Part shown: positions 26,577 through 34,521 of the stretch, piece by piece
Layout of the letters: every line of letters begins with the position of its first letter
How positions within the stretch are numbered: the first letter of the stretch is position 1
Origin: Nitriliruptoraceae bacterium
Lineage (GTDB): Bacteria > Actinomycetota > Nitriliruptoria > Nitriliruptorales > Nitriliruptoraceae
DNA: 40,074 bases
Reading direction: 5' to 3'
NCBI GenBank assembly: GCA_007121785.1
Contig: SKJX01000023.1
Span: forward strand, 1-40,074
Notes under the pieces: model-generated
Told to the model about the DNA's origin: nothing
The model's database searches: none
Seen by the model: only the letters and a program-made list of their open reading frames with translations
Translations under genes and position numbers: made by a program

Positions 26577-27404
26577 GTGAGCCGCTTCGAGCGCGACACC
26601 GCCGTCGAGCCGATCGCCGACGGACGGTACCGCGCCACGGTCGATCCGGGATGGGCCGTGATCGAGGGGGCGGCACCCAACGGCGGCTACCTGATGGCGC
26701 TCGCCGCCCGCGCGATGCGCGACGGGCTCGGCCACCCCGACCCGGTCACCCTGACCGCCCACTTCCTCCACCCACCCACGCCGGGCGAGGTCGAGATCGA
26801 CGTCGAGGTGGCCCGCGCCGGCCGACGCCACACCACCATCGCCGCGCAGCTGCGGCAGGACGGCCGCGAGCGGGTTCGGCTGCTCGGCACGTTCGGTGAC
26901 CTCGCTGCGGCCGACGGCCTCACCCACGTCGACCGGCCACCGCCGGACCTGCCACCGATCGGGGACTGCATCGACGCGACCACCCGCGGTGTGGAGGTCG
27001 CCGAAGCCGGCGGGTACCCGGCGCCGCCGATCCTCGAACGGTTCGACCACCGCCAGCCGAAGGCGCTGGTCGGCTGGTCGCAGGGCCGACCGACGGGACG
27101 CGGCGAGACCGGCGGCTACCTCCGGTGGCGCGACGGCGCACCGATGGACACCCTGGGGCTGCTGACCGTCGCCGACGGCTACCCGCCGGCGGTGTTCAAC
27201 CTGGACGGATCGAGCCTCGGGTGGGTACCGACGCTGGAGCTCACGGTGCAGGTCCGGGGTCGACCAGTTCCGGACGACTACCTCGCAACCCGGTTCGCGA
27301 CCACGGCGATCACCGCGGGCTACCTCGAGGAGGACGGCGAGATCCGCGACGGCGATGGCCGCCTGGTCGCGTTGTCACGTCAGCTCGCCCTCGCCGCCCG
27401 CTAG
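26577..27404 (+). CDS. Acyl-CoA thioesterase family protein (double hotdog)
   Basis: A 275-residue protein resembling TesB/acyl-CoA thioesterase-like double-hotdog proteins. The first half contains GAAPNGGYLMALAARAM, the typical hotdog helix, followed by VTLTAHFLHPPTPGEVEIDV. The second half contains GAPMDTLGLLTVADGYPPAV and PTLELTVQVRG, ending TRFATTAITAGYLEEDGEI. Its presumed role is hydrolysis of acyl-CoA, with substrate unknown. The GTG at 26577 fits the homologous N-terminus (SRFERDTAVEPI), with GGAG upstream. The reading frame stays open far upstream across glyS, but that part is antisense shadow. Bases 26382-26576 form the shared divergent promoter region with glyS. Confidence 0.85.
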   Translation: MSRFERDTAVEPIADGRYRATVDPGWAVIEGAAPNGGYLMALAARAMRDGLGHPDPVTLTAHFLHPPTPGEVEIDVEVARAGRRHTTIAAQLRQDGRERVRLLGTFGDLAAADGLTHVDRPPPDLPPIGDCIDATTRGVEVAEAGGYPAPPILERFDHRQPKALVGWSQGRPTGRGETGGYLRWRDGAPMDTLGLLTVADGYPPAVFNLDGSSLGWVPTLELTVQVRGRPVPDDYLATRFATTAITAGYLEEDGEIRDGDGRLVALSRQLALAAR

Positions 27405-27464
27405 CTGGAGATGTACCGACGTCGCCGCACCGTCCTGACCTCATGCTCGACACCGAGGGGCCCG

Positions 27465-27866
27465 ATGCGACGCTCCCTGACCCGCGCCCTGGCCGCTTGC
27501 ACCGTGCTGCTGGTGCTGACCGGCTGCGCGGCCGACGAGCAGGCCGACGAGGCCGAGGTGGCGCGCGGCGGTGAGCTGTACGACCGCCACTGCGCCGCGT
27601 GCCACGGCGGAGCGACGGGCGGCCAGATCAGTGACATCCCGCCACCGCACAACGCCGAAGGCCACACCTGGCACCACGCGGACTGCGATCTGGTGGACAT
27701 GACCCTCCACGGGATGCCGCCGCGCGAGGGCTTCCCGGCGATGCCCGCGTTCGAGAACGAGCTGACCGAGGACGAGGTCGAGGCGATCCTCGCGCACATC
27801 AAGACCTGGTGGGAGCCGGACCAACGCGAGCACCAGGCCGAGGTCACCGAGCAGGTCTGCGACTGA
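27465..27866 (+). CDS. Lipoprotein c-type cytochrome
   Basis: A 133-residue monohaem cytochrome c anchored by lipid. The signal sequence ends in a lipobox LTGC with the modified Cys at position 21. The haem-binding CAACH spans Cys43 to His47. Met93 in GFPAMPAF is the likely distal ligand. C-terminal helix residues (LTEDEVEAILAHIKTWW) match the class I fold. It should sit on the outer face of the membrane and carry electrons for a respiratory oxidase or dehydrogenase; the partner is not in the window. The ATG at 27465 follows GAGGGG, which fixes the start. It lies 60 nt after the thioesterase gene and may be co-transcribed. Confidence 0.9.
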   Translation: MRRSLTRALAACTVLLVLTGCAADEQADEAEVARGGELYDRHCAACHGGATGGQISDIPPPHNAEGHTWHHADCDLVDMTLHGMPPREGFPAMPAFENELTEDEVEAILAHIKTWWEPDQREHQAEVTEQVCD

Positions 27867-27926
27867 CCGACGCGCGGGAGCCCGCGGCCGATCTCGGTCG
27901 CCGGCTGCTGCGGGCGACGGTCGGAC

Positions 27927-28766
27927 TCATCCGGGCAACGTCGGCAGCAGGAGCCACACGGTCCAGCCGCTCAGCGCCGTCGCCACGGCGACCTGCAGCA
28001 ACTGGACGAGCCTCGCCGGCACCCGGAGGCGGCGACCGACCGCGCGAGCGTCGTCACCCTCCTGCATCGGCCGCCGCAGCCGCCGCAGGTTGTCCAGGGT
28101 GGTCTTCACCGCCACCGAGGTCAGGAGTGCGACCACGATGGCGGCGGCCCACGGTGCGGCGGCGTCGCTCAGCGCGGCAAGCGCCGCACCAGCGAGCCCG
28201 GCGGCGACGATCAACGACCAGACGCTCCGGGCGAGCAGCGCGACCAGGCCACCGGCGACCGCGAAGCTCCAGAGGACCACGTCCGGGCCGAGCAACCGGA
28301 GCAGCTGGGCACCAGCGGTGGTGACGGCCGCCGCAGCCGGCAGGCCGGCGAACGCCACGAGCGCCAGCGCGAACCGACGCGTCCACGTCGGCCGCCCCAC
28401 CCACCGGGCCGTGGCATGACCGGAGGCGTCGTGGCGCAGCACGATCCCGGCGGGACGCGCGCCGAGGGCAGCGGCCACCACCGTGTGCCCCAGTTCGTGC
28501 AGCAGGGTCACCAGCTGGCTGACACCCCGGGCGACGGGCCCCAGCACCGCCGCGAGCGCGCCGACCACCAAGCCGGCGATACCGGCCACGGTGGCGGGAC
28601 GGACGCCACCGACGAAGCCCGACGGCGGGCCTGCCCCGAGCCCGGGGACCGCGTCGACGACGTCGATGATCCAACCACCCCGGCCAGCGATGAGCAGGCC
28701 CAACACCGCCACGACGAGCACCGCCGCTACACGCACGATCATCCACATGCGCGCAGTATCGTCCAT
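27927..28766 (-). CDS. M50-like membrane metalloprotease
   Basis: A 279-residue multi-pass membrane protein with a zinc-protease HELGH motif (His90, Glu91, His94) inside the hydrophobic stretch QLVTLLHELGHTVVAAALG. This matches the M50 site-2-protease-like (M50B) group. At least six further hydrophobic helices follow. The usual C-terminal NPDG-type third zinc ligand is not obvious, so the protease activity is likely but not proven. The ATG at 28766 (MDDTARMWM) is chosen over upstream starts in a Pro/Gly-rich extension; the ATG at 28748 is an alternative. It is convergent with the cytochrome gene, with a 60-nt gap. Confidence 0.75.
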   Translation of the reverse strand: MDDTARMWMIVRVAAVLVVAVLGLLIAGRGGWIIDVVDAVPGLGAGPPSGFVGGVRPATVAGIAGLVVGALAAVLGPVARGVSQLVTLLHELGHTVVAAALGARPAGIVLRHDASGHATARWVGRPTWTRRFALALVAFAGLPAAAAVTTAGAQLLRLLGPDVVLWSFAVAGGLVALLARSVWSLIVAAGLAGAALAALSDAAAPWAAAIVVALLTSVAVKTTLDNLRRLRRPMQEGDDARAVGRRLRVPARLVQLLQVAVATALSGWTVWLLLPTLPG

Positions 28767-28886
28767 CACGCCGACGACGGCGCCGGGGCTCGGGGCCGGC
28801 ACGTGCCGGTCCCCCGGCTCGGCTCCGGTCCCGCGCTCTCACGTGGTCGGCGACCATCACGCACCGTGACGCCGAGGTGGCACCCC

Positions 28887-29603
28887 ATGAGCGAACTCTT
28901 CGAGGAACTGGCATCCCACGACACGGACGTCGGGACGCTGAGCCTGCGCCGTCGCTGGGAGCCGTCCCGCCGGCTCGACGTCTACGAGGTGAAGCTCGAC
29001 GACGAGTTCCTGATGTCGAGCCTGTTCACGGTCGCGGAGATCGAGCTCGCGCGGCTCGGCCTGGCGCACACGCCGGGAGACCGGTTGGACGTGGTCGTCG
29101 GTGGGCTCGGCCTCGGTTACACCGCCCGCGCCGTGCTCGAGGAGCCGCGGGTGCGTTCGATGACGGTGATCGACGCGCTCGACGCCGTCATCGACTGGCA
29201 CGAACAGGATCTGCTCCCCGACGCGGCGGCCCTGACGTCCGACCCGCGGACGCAGCTGGTGCACGGGGACTTCTTCCAACTCGCCGCCAGCGACGAGGGC
29301 TTCACGTCCCACGACCGGGTGCATGCCGTCCTGGTCGACATCGACCACACGCCGCGTCACGTCCTGGACGAACGCAACCGCACCTTCTACACGCCGGTCG
29401 GGCTGCGACGACTCGCCCGCCACCTGCATCCCGGTGGGGTCTTCGCCCTGTGGTCGGACGATCCACCGGACGCCGACTTCCAGGCGGTCCTGGCCCAGGT
29501 GTTCGCGCACCAGGACGCCCACGTCGTCAGCTTCTCGAACTTCTACACCGGCGAGGAGTCGGCCAACACCGTCTACGTGGCCACCCGGGCGACCGACGCC
29601 TGA
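28887..29603 (+). CDS. Spermidine synthase-like SAM-binding protein
   Basis: A 238-residue Rossmann-fold protein related to the spermidine synthase family. The nucleotide-binding motif VVVGGLGLGYTARAVLE is followed by the acidic MTVIDALDAVIDWHEQDLLP. The HAVLVDIDHTPRHVLD segment sits where family members bind the substrate amine, and GLRRLARHLHPGGVFALWSDD follows. It lacks the typical N-terminal beta domain length of polyamine synthases, so it may be a spermidine-synthase-like methyltransferase rather than a true polyamine enzyme. The ATG at 28887 lies 8 nt after GAGGTGG. It is cytosolic. Bases 29604-29794 downstream hold no recognised gene. Confidence 0.8.
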   Translation: MSELFEELASHDTDVGTLSLRRRWEPSRRLDVYEVKLDDEFLMSSLFTVAEIELARLGLAHTPGDRLDVVVGGLGLGYTARAVLEEPRVRSMTVIDALDAVIDWHEQDLLPDAAALTSDPRTQLVHGDFFQLAASDEGFTSHDRVHAVLVDIDHTPRHVLDERNRTFYTPVGLRRLARHLHPGGVFALWSDDPPDADFQAVLAQVFAHQDAHVVSFSNFYTGEESANTVYVATRATDA

Positions 29604-29794
29604 ACCGGGCTCACCCGCCTGGCGGCGCCATGGCTGACCAGCGCGAGGCGGGCCGAACGGCCCACCGTCGGGTACCCCGGGGAGGGTATGCTCCGAGCGG
29701 GAACGGCTCGAGGCCTCCGGGGTCCGACGGCGGCCCACCCACGACGTCATCCGGCGCGCCTCTCCTGCGCCCCTTCCCCTTCCTCGAGCCCGAC

Positions 29795-30499
29795 ATGCGC
29801 ACGACCGCACACCGCGCTCCCGCACCACCTCGCCTGCTGTTGCTGGACGCCGGTGGCCTGCTGGTCAGCAACCAGATGCTGGTGCTGTTCCACGACCTCG
29901 CACGAGCCGCCGGGACCACCGTCCACCGGGTGCGTGTCCACTACCAGCGCCAACGCTCGGCGCTGTGGAGCGGCCGGATCGACGAGGCGTCGTTCTGGCG
30001 GGAGTTGCTCCACGGGCTCGGCCTCGAGGCGGACATCGCGACCTGGCAGGGCCGGATGGCGCAGCTGCTCGGTCCGCAGCTGGCCCCCAACACGCTCACC
30101 CGCTGGTCGGCGCAGGTGCCGGTGTGGGTGGTGTCGAACCACCGCAGCGAGTGGCTGGTCCCCGCCCTGGAGCGGCACGGGCTGGCCGGCCACCTCGACC
30201 GGCTCCTGATCTCCGACGTGCTCGGCATCGCCAAGCCCGAGGCGGGCCTCTACGGGCTGGTCGAGTCACGAGCGGAGCTGGAGCCGCGGCACCTGCTGTT
30301 CGTCGACGACCGTCCACGCAACCTGCGACCGGCCCGGCGACGCGGCTGGCGGACGCTCCGCGCCGACCGCCACGGTCGGTGGATCGACACGGTCGACCGC
30401 CTGCTCACGAGCCCCGCGAGCGACCAACCGACGACGCCTCGATCGCCGCGTGCCGCAAGGACGCCAGCCGCCGAGGCGGCGGCGGACGCGATCGTCTAG
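29795..30499 (+). CDS. HAD-like hydrolase fold protein
   Basis: A 234-residue HAD-superfamily protein. Motif I is LLLLDAGGLLVSN: the nucleophile Asp18 is present, but the acid/base Asp two residues on is Gly20. Motif II is WVVSNHR. Motif III Lys lies in IAKPEAGLYG and motif IV is LFVDDRPRNL. Phosphatase chemistry normally needs the second Asp, so activity is uncertain. The C-terminal 35 residues are Pro/Ala/Arg-rich and disordered. The chosen ATG at 29795 precedes the fold by 13 residues; a later ATG at 29876 would remove motif I. Its stop codon overlaps the stop of the convergent BMC-P gene. Confidence 0.75.
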   Translation: MRTTAHRAPAPPRLLLLDAGGLLVSNQMLVLFHDLARAAGTTVHRVRVHYQRQRSALWSGRIDEASFWRELLHGLGLEADIATWQGRMAQLLGPQLAPNTLTRWSAQVPVWVVSNHRSEWLVPALERHGLAGHLDRLLISDVLGIAKPEAGLYGLVESRAELEPRHLLFVDDRPRNLRPARRRGWRTLRADRHGRWIDTVDRLLTSPASDQPTTPRSPRAARTPAAEAAADAIV

Positions 30500-30771
30500 C
30501 GCTCGGCGAGATCGATCTCGTCGACGATCCCGACGACGACGGTCCGCAGCGGACCGGACGGCTCATCCACGATCTGCCGCGCCGACGTGCCCTCGTCGAG
30601 CAGGAGGACCGTCTCCCCCGCACCCGCCCCGACGACGTCGACCGCGATGAGGTAGCCGCCGTCCGGCTCACCTTCGGGGTCGAGCGTGTCGCACAACAGC
30701 AGCTTGCGGTGATCGAGGATCTCCGCATGGATCGTGGAGACCACGGTGCCGACGACGCGGGCGATCTTCAC
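30496..30771 (-). CDS. BMC-P pentameric shell vertex protein (EutN/CcmL family), copy 3
   Basis: A 91-residue EutN/CcmL-family protein that forms pentamers capping microcompartment vertices. It shows the N-terminal MKIARVVGTVVST strand, a GYLIAVDVVGAGAGETVLLLD segment, the GTSAR loop near the pentamer centre and the terminal VVGIVDEIDL. It is the last gene of the operon. The GTG start overlaps the previous BMC-P stop in GTGA, indicating translational coupling. Three BMC-P genes in one operon suggest different vertices or compositions. Its TAG stop overlaps the stop of the convergent HAD gene. Confidence 0.93.
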   Translation of the reverse strand: MKIARVVGTVVSTIHAEILDHRKLLLCDTLDPEGEPDGGYLIAVDVVGAGAGETVLLLDEGTSARQIVDEPSGPLRTVVVGIVDEIDLAER

Positions 30772-31043
30772 GACGACACCTCCTCGACCGCGTCCACGAT
30801 CCCGACGATCGCCTGGTCCACCGGCACGAAGGTCTCGCGCAGGGCTTGGGCCGCCTCGCGGGCACTGACGTAGTGGACGAGCTCACCCGGCCCCGCCATC
30901 GCGACCGCGTCGGCGGCCACCATCGGCGTGCCGCGCGGCTGCTGCTGCCGGTCCAGCGGCTGGACGATCAGCAACCGCACGCCCTCGAGCCCGTCCGCCT
31001 TGACCGACGCGACCACCGTCCCGACCACTCGACCGAGCTGCAT
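30768..31043 (-). CDS. BMC-P pentameric shell vertex protein (EutN/CcmL family), copy 2
   Basis: A 91-residue EutN/CcmL-family pentamer protein (MQLGRVVGTVVASVKADGL, ending QAIVGIVDAVEEVSS). It is the most divergent of the three BMC-P copies. The usual G(S/T)SAR central loop is replaced by SAREAAQA, and the middle has MVAADAVAMAGPGELVHYV. Its ATG overlaps the stop of the upstream BMC-T gene by one base (TGATG) and its stop overlaps the next GTG, so all three are coupled. The altered loop may change the vertex centre. Confidence 0.9.
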   Translation of the reverse strand: MQLGRVVGTVVASVKADGLEGVRLLIVQPLDRQQQPRGTPMVAADAVAMAGPGELVHYVSAREAAQALRETFVPVDQAIVGIVDAVEEVSS

Positions 31044-31663
31044 CAGCGGCCCTTCCCTGCGGGTTCGTCGCCGGCGGGCTTGTGCGCGCCGGCGACCCGC
31101 GGCAGGAAGCGGCCGTCGGCACGCAGGTTGGCGTCCATCTCCTCGTGGAGCTGAGCGATGACCACCTGGGTGACCGGCTGCCCCTCGCCCGCGATGCGTT
31201 CGACCCCGTACTCCACGGCCGCCTCGACCTCCGTCAGGGACCCGCCGAACAGGATGTAGGCCTTGCCACCGAGGTCGTCAGCGAGCCGCAGTTCCCGCAG
31301 CACCACCTCACCGTTCTTCACGCCCGCGTCGGCCGCTTCGACCGCCGCGGTCACGGTGCGTGTCTCGATCACGCCGAGCGCTCCACCGGCATCGTGACGA
31401 GCACCCCCGATCGCCGCCACCACCGTGGGGTGGATGTCCGGCAGGAAGGTGATCCCGACGAGCGCGCTCGACGCGACCAGGCGTCCCGCGTCGATCGCCT
31501 CCTCCACGTCCGCGGTGAGCCCACCGGCGAGGACCAGGTAGCGGCCCGGATGGACGGTGCCGGCCAGCAGCACATCCAGCGGCGAACGCTTCGCCATGGC
31601 GTCGCCAGCGGCGATGCCATGCGCGATCGAATCGAACTCGAGGACGGCGACCGACGGCTCCAT
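31043..31663 (-). CDS. BMC-T shell protein, tandem BMC domains (single-layer trimer type)
   Basis: A 206-residue protein with two BMC domains in tandem, which assembles as a trimer equivalent to a hexamer tile. The first domain is about 4-90 (VAVLEFDSIAHGIAAGDAM). The second is about 95-180 (LGVIETRTVTAAVEAADAG, then KAYILFGGSLTEVEAAVEY). It resembles, from memory, the single-layer BMC-T (T1) of Haliangium ochraceum. A charged 25-residue tail follows the second domain. The ATG lies 2 nt after the aldehyde dehydrogenase stop. Facets of the shell probably use it for substrate or cofactor passage; no cysteine suggesting an iron-sulfur site is visible in the pore region. Confidence 0.92.
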   Translation of the reverse strand: MEPSVAVLEFDSIAHGIAAGDAMAKRSPLDVLLAGTVHPGRYLVLAGGLTADVEEAIDAGRLVASSALVGITFLPDIHPTVVAAIGGARHDAGGALGVIETRTVTAAVEAADAGVKNGEVVLRELRLADDLGGKAYILFGGSLTEVEAAVEYGVERIAGEGQPVTQVVIAQLHEEMDANLRADGRFLPRVAGAHKPAGDEPAGKGR

Positions 31664-31665
31664 GG

Positions 31666-33126
31666 CTACACGATCCGCAGGGAGCCGACGAGCGAGATAC
31701 GCCGCTCGCGCGAGAAGGTGCGTGGTCGGGTCATGCCGTCACCCGTCGGGGTCGCGATCGAGAACGAGCAGAACCCTTCGCCGCCGTGTCCGAGGCCGCT
31801 GTAGGTCGGGCCGTTGGCGACGAAGATCGAGCAGTTCATCACGCGCGCCATCCGGGTGATGACGTCGACGTTGGTCGAGTGGATGCCGGCGGTGTGTCCG
31901 AAGCGGTGCTCGGACGTTCGGGCCAGTTCGATCGCCATGTCGACGTCAGCGACCTCCGTGACCGGCATGACCGGCATCATCTGCTCGGTCCACACCAGGC
32001 TGTGATCGTTGGGCACCTGCGCCACGAGCAACCGCACGTCCCCATCGGCGCGCACGCCGATCTCGGCCAGGATCGAGGCCGCGTCCTTCCCGACCCAGGC
32101 CGGATCGATGCGCCCCGGCTTGTTGGGGGCGCCCAGCTCCTGGAAGATCACCCGCTCGAGTCGTCGCAGTTCGTGCTCCTTGAGCACGTACGCGCCGTGA
32201 CGTCCCATCGCCGGCACCAACCGGTCGGCGACCCCGCGCACCGCGATGGTGGTCTTCTCGTCGGTGCAGATCACGTTGTTGTCGAACGACGCCCCCATGA
32301 CGATGTCGCGGGCAGCCTGATCGATGTCCGCGGTCTGGTCGACGACGACCGGGGGGTTGCCGGGGCCGGCGGTGACGGCCCGCTTGTCGGTCTTGAGGGC
32401 TTCACGCACGACCGCAGGCCCGCCGGTGACCAGCAGCAGCCGGACGTCCGGGTGGTGCATCAGTTCCTTCGCGCTGTCGATCGTCGGCTCCGCGACCCCG
32501 GTGACCAGGTCGGCCGGCCCACCCGCCTCCTGGATCGCCCGGTTGAGCAGGCGGATGTTCTCCCGCGACACCTGTTTCGCGCCCGGGTGGACGTTGAACA
32601 CCACAGCGTTACCGGCGGAGACGATCGAGATCGTGTTGTTGATGATCGTCGAGGTCGGGTTGGTGGTCGGGGTGATGGCCCCGACCACACCGAACGGCGC
32701 GAACTCGGTGACCGTCATGCCCTGGTCACCGGTGGTGGTCTGCGGCTCGAGATCCTCCGGACCCGGCGCCTTGGTGGTGACCAGCCGGTTCTTGATCACC
32801 TTGTCGGCCGCACGACCGAGCCCGGTCTCCGCGTGGGCCATCTCGGCCAGCCGTTCGGCCTGCTCGAGCATGGATGCGCGGACGGCCGCGATGATCCGCT
32901 TGCGCAGTTCCAGCCCGGCGCTCTGGAAGGCGACCATCGCCCGGGAGGCCCCGGCGACCGCGTCGGAGACGCTGGCGTAGATGCCCTCGCCGAGGTCGGC
33001 GTCCTCCCCTGCGGCGAGGCCCTCCTGGCCGCGCAGGAGCTCACCGCGACCACCGGAGGTCTCCCCCAGACGCAGGTTGACCCGTTCGATGATCCGCTGG
33101 ATCTCCTCCGACGACAGCGTGCTCAC
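31666..33126 (-). CDS. Microcompartment CoA-acylating aldehyde dehydrogenase (PduP/EutE type)
   Basis: A 486-residue enzyme that should oxidise an aldehyde (acetaldehyde in the proposed pathway) to acyl-CoA with NAD. The catalytic Cys287 lies in [10 protein letters not shown]. The cofactor region includes [18 protein letters not shown], the PduP/EutE hallmark. The N-terminus ([19 protein letters not shown]) is an amphipathic helix separated by a Gly-rich linker (residues 22-38), typical of an encapsulation peptide targeting the shell interior. The GTG start overlaps the upstream BMC-P stop, and BMC-T follows after 2 nt. No phosphotransacylase for CoA recycling is found nearby. Confidence 0.95.
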   Translation of the reverse strand: MSTLSSEEIQRIIERVNLRLGETSGGRGELLRGQEGLAAGEDADLGEGIYASVSDAVAGASRAMVAFQSAGLELRKRIIAAVRASMLEQAERLAEMAHAETGLGRAADKVIKNRLVTTKAPGPEDLEPQTTTGDQGMTVTEFAPFGVVGAITPTTNPTSTIINNTISIVSAGNAVVFNVHPGAKQVSRENIRLLNRAIQEAGGPADLVTGVAEPTIDSAKELMHHPDVRLLLVTGGPAVVREALKTDKRAVTAGPGNPPVVVDQTADIDQAARDIVMGASFDNNVICTDEKTTIAVRGVADRLVPAMGRHGAYVLKEHELRRLERVIFQELGAPNKPGRIDPAWVGKDAASILAEIGVRADGDVRLLVAQVPNDHSLVWTEQMMPVMPVTEVADVDMAIELARTSEHRFGHTAGIHSTNVDVITRMARVMNCSIFVANGPTYSGLGHGGEGFCSFSIATPTGDGMTRPRTFSRERRISLVGSLRIV

Positions 33127-33431
33127 GATCCATCACCCTCACGGTGCTTGTGGAACCGTTCCTCCCCGCCGACCTCCCAGGTGTCCACGATCGCCATCAC
33201 CACGGCGTCGCAGGGGCGGTTGTGGGTCACCTCGGTCTGGCGGGCCGAACTGCCCTGGGCGAGCAGCACCACCTCGTCGACCCCGGCACCGACCGCGTCC
33301 ATCGCGACGATCGACTGGCCGGTCTCCTGACCGTCCGCGTCGAGCGAGCGGACGATCAACAGCTTGATCCCCTCGATCGAGGGATCCTTGCGGCTCGACA
33401 CCAACGTGCCGGCGACGCGTCCGAGGAGCAT
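33123..33431 (-). CDS. BMC-P pentameric shell vertex protein (EutN/CcmL family), copy 1
   Basis: A 102-residue EutN/CcmL-family vertex protein. It is the copy closest to characterised BMC-P proteins, with [19 protein letters not shown], then [35 protein letters not shown] and [10 protein letters not shown]. The central GSSARQTE loop is conserved. The ATG at 33431 has GGAAGG upstream, so I reject the longer frame to 33476. It sits between BMC-H (86 nt upstream) and the aldehyde dehydrogenase, whose start it overlaps. Confidence 0.93.
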   Translation of the reverse strand: MLLGRVAGTLVSSRKDPSIEGIKLLIVRSLDADGQETGQSIVAMDAVGAGVDEVVLLAQGSSARQTEVTHNRPCDAVVMAIVDTWEVGGEERFHKHREGDGS

Positions 33432-33517
33432 GGGCACCACCTTCCTTGTCTGGCCGGGTCGTGGCGTGTCCGGCACGGCCCCGTGGGGTCCGAGACGAGC
33501 ACGGCGTCACCCGTCGC

Positions 33518-33817
33518 CTAGTCGTCGGTGGCGCCCTCCCCGTCGCGGCCCAGCGGCAGCACCTGGTCGATGTTGGCGTGCGGACGCGCGATGACGTGGC
33601 TGCTGGTCAGCTCACCGACGCGCTCGGCACCGAGCACCCCGGCCTGCACCGCGGCCTTGACCGCGGCGACATCGCCACGGACCACCGCGGTGACGTAGCC
33701 ACCACCGGTCTTCTCCATCGCGACCAGCTCGACCTTCGCGGCCTTCACCATCGCATCACCAGCTTCCACCATCGCCGGGAAGCTCCGGCATTCGATCATC
33801 CCCAGGGCCTCAGCCAT
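33518..33817 (-). CDS. BMC-H hexameric shell protein
   Basis: A 99-residue single-domain BMC protein, the main facet tile of the shell. It has the canonical N-terminus [20 protein letters not shown], the [18 protein letters not shown] pore-facing segment and the [16 protein letters not shown] helix, followed by [11 protein letters not shown]. The charged C-terminal tail is short. The ATG at 33817 is set by GAGGAGAA upstream; the open frame extends further upstream but is out of family. It lies 50 nt downstream of the double BMC-T gene. It closely resembles, from memory, the BMC-H of Haliangium ochraceum. Confidence 0.95.
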   Translation of the reverse strand: MAEALGMIECRSFPAMVEAGDAMVKAAKVELVAMEKTGGGYVTAVVRGDVAAVKAAVQAGVLGAERVGELTSSHVIARPHANIDQVLPLGRDGEGATDD

Positions 33818-33867
33818 CAGTCGTTCTCCTCGCGTTTCGGGATCAGGTCGGGATCGGGTCGTTCGTA

Positions 33868-34500
33868 CTACGTGCTCTGCTTGCGGCCCTCCAGGGCCTC
33901 GAGCGCGGCCACGGCGGCCTGCCAGCCCACCTCGACGTCGCGTTCCTCGCCGCCGAGGTACATCCGGCCGACGGAGCCGAACACCCGGACCTCGAGGATG
34001 TTGACGTCCGACGCCTTCTCCGCCTCGTTGGCGGCGAGAGCGGCGTAGGCGGCCGGCTGACACTCCATCACGTACAGCGTCTGCTGCGGGATGAGCATGT
34101 GGCCATGACGCATGCGGTTGATCATCTGCGCGTGATGGTCGTCGACGCGGCGGATGATCTGGCTCGACAGGATCTGCGGTGCGAGCCGGTCCTCCTCCTG
34201 CTGGCCGATGGCCTCCAGGATCGCGGCGCCGGCGGCGCGGGTCGCGCTCTGCTCGGCGGCGTGGATCTCCAGCAGGCCGAAGACCCGCTCGACGACCTGC
34301 ATCCCCGGCTTGACGTCCACGGCCTTCAGCGCCACGTCGGTCAGCCGGTTGATCTCGATGCCGGGCGCGACCTCGACGTACAGCGAGGAATCCTTGGCCA
34401 GCGGCAGGAACCCCTGCGCGACCGTGCCCAGGAACGCGGCGTACTGCGGCTGGATGCTGTCCAGGTAGCAGTAGGCACGCAGCTCGATCCCGTTACTCAT
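33868..34500 (-). CDS. BMC-T shell protein, tandem permuted BMC domains (double-stacking type)
   Basis: A 210-residue tandem-BMC protein of the type that stacks two trimers around a central chamber. The first half contains [19 protein letters not shown] and [18 protein letters not shown], with [13 protein letters not shown] at the strand end. The second has [19 protein letters not shown] and [18 protein letters not shown]. From memory it is close to the T2 trimer of Haliangium ochraceum. Such proteins are thought to gate larger metabolites. It follows deoC by 21 nt, with GAAGGAG before the ATG at 34500. Confidence 0.9.
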   Translation of the reverse strand: MSNGIELRAYCYLDSIQPQYAAFLGTVAQGFLPLAKDSSLYVEVAPGIEINRLTDVALKAVDVKPGMQVVERVFGLLEIHAAEQSATRAAGAAILEAIGQQEEDRLAPQILSSQIIRRVDDHHAQMINRMRHGHMLIPQQTLYVMECQPAAYAALAANEAEKASDVNILEVRVFGSVGRMYLGGEERDVEVGWQAAVAALEALEGRKQST

Positions 34501-34521
34501 CGGTGCTCCTTCGGGTGGTCG

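Noticed and set aside
29681-29700. TATGCT as a -10 promoter element before the HAD gene
   Set aside because: No convincing -35 partner at proper spacing, and a single hexamer is too weak as evidence.
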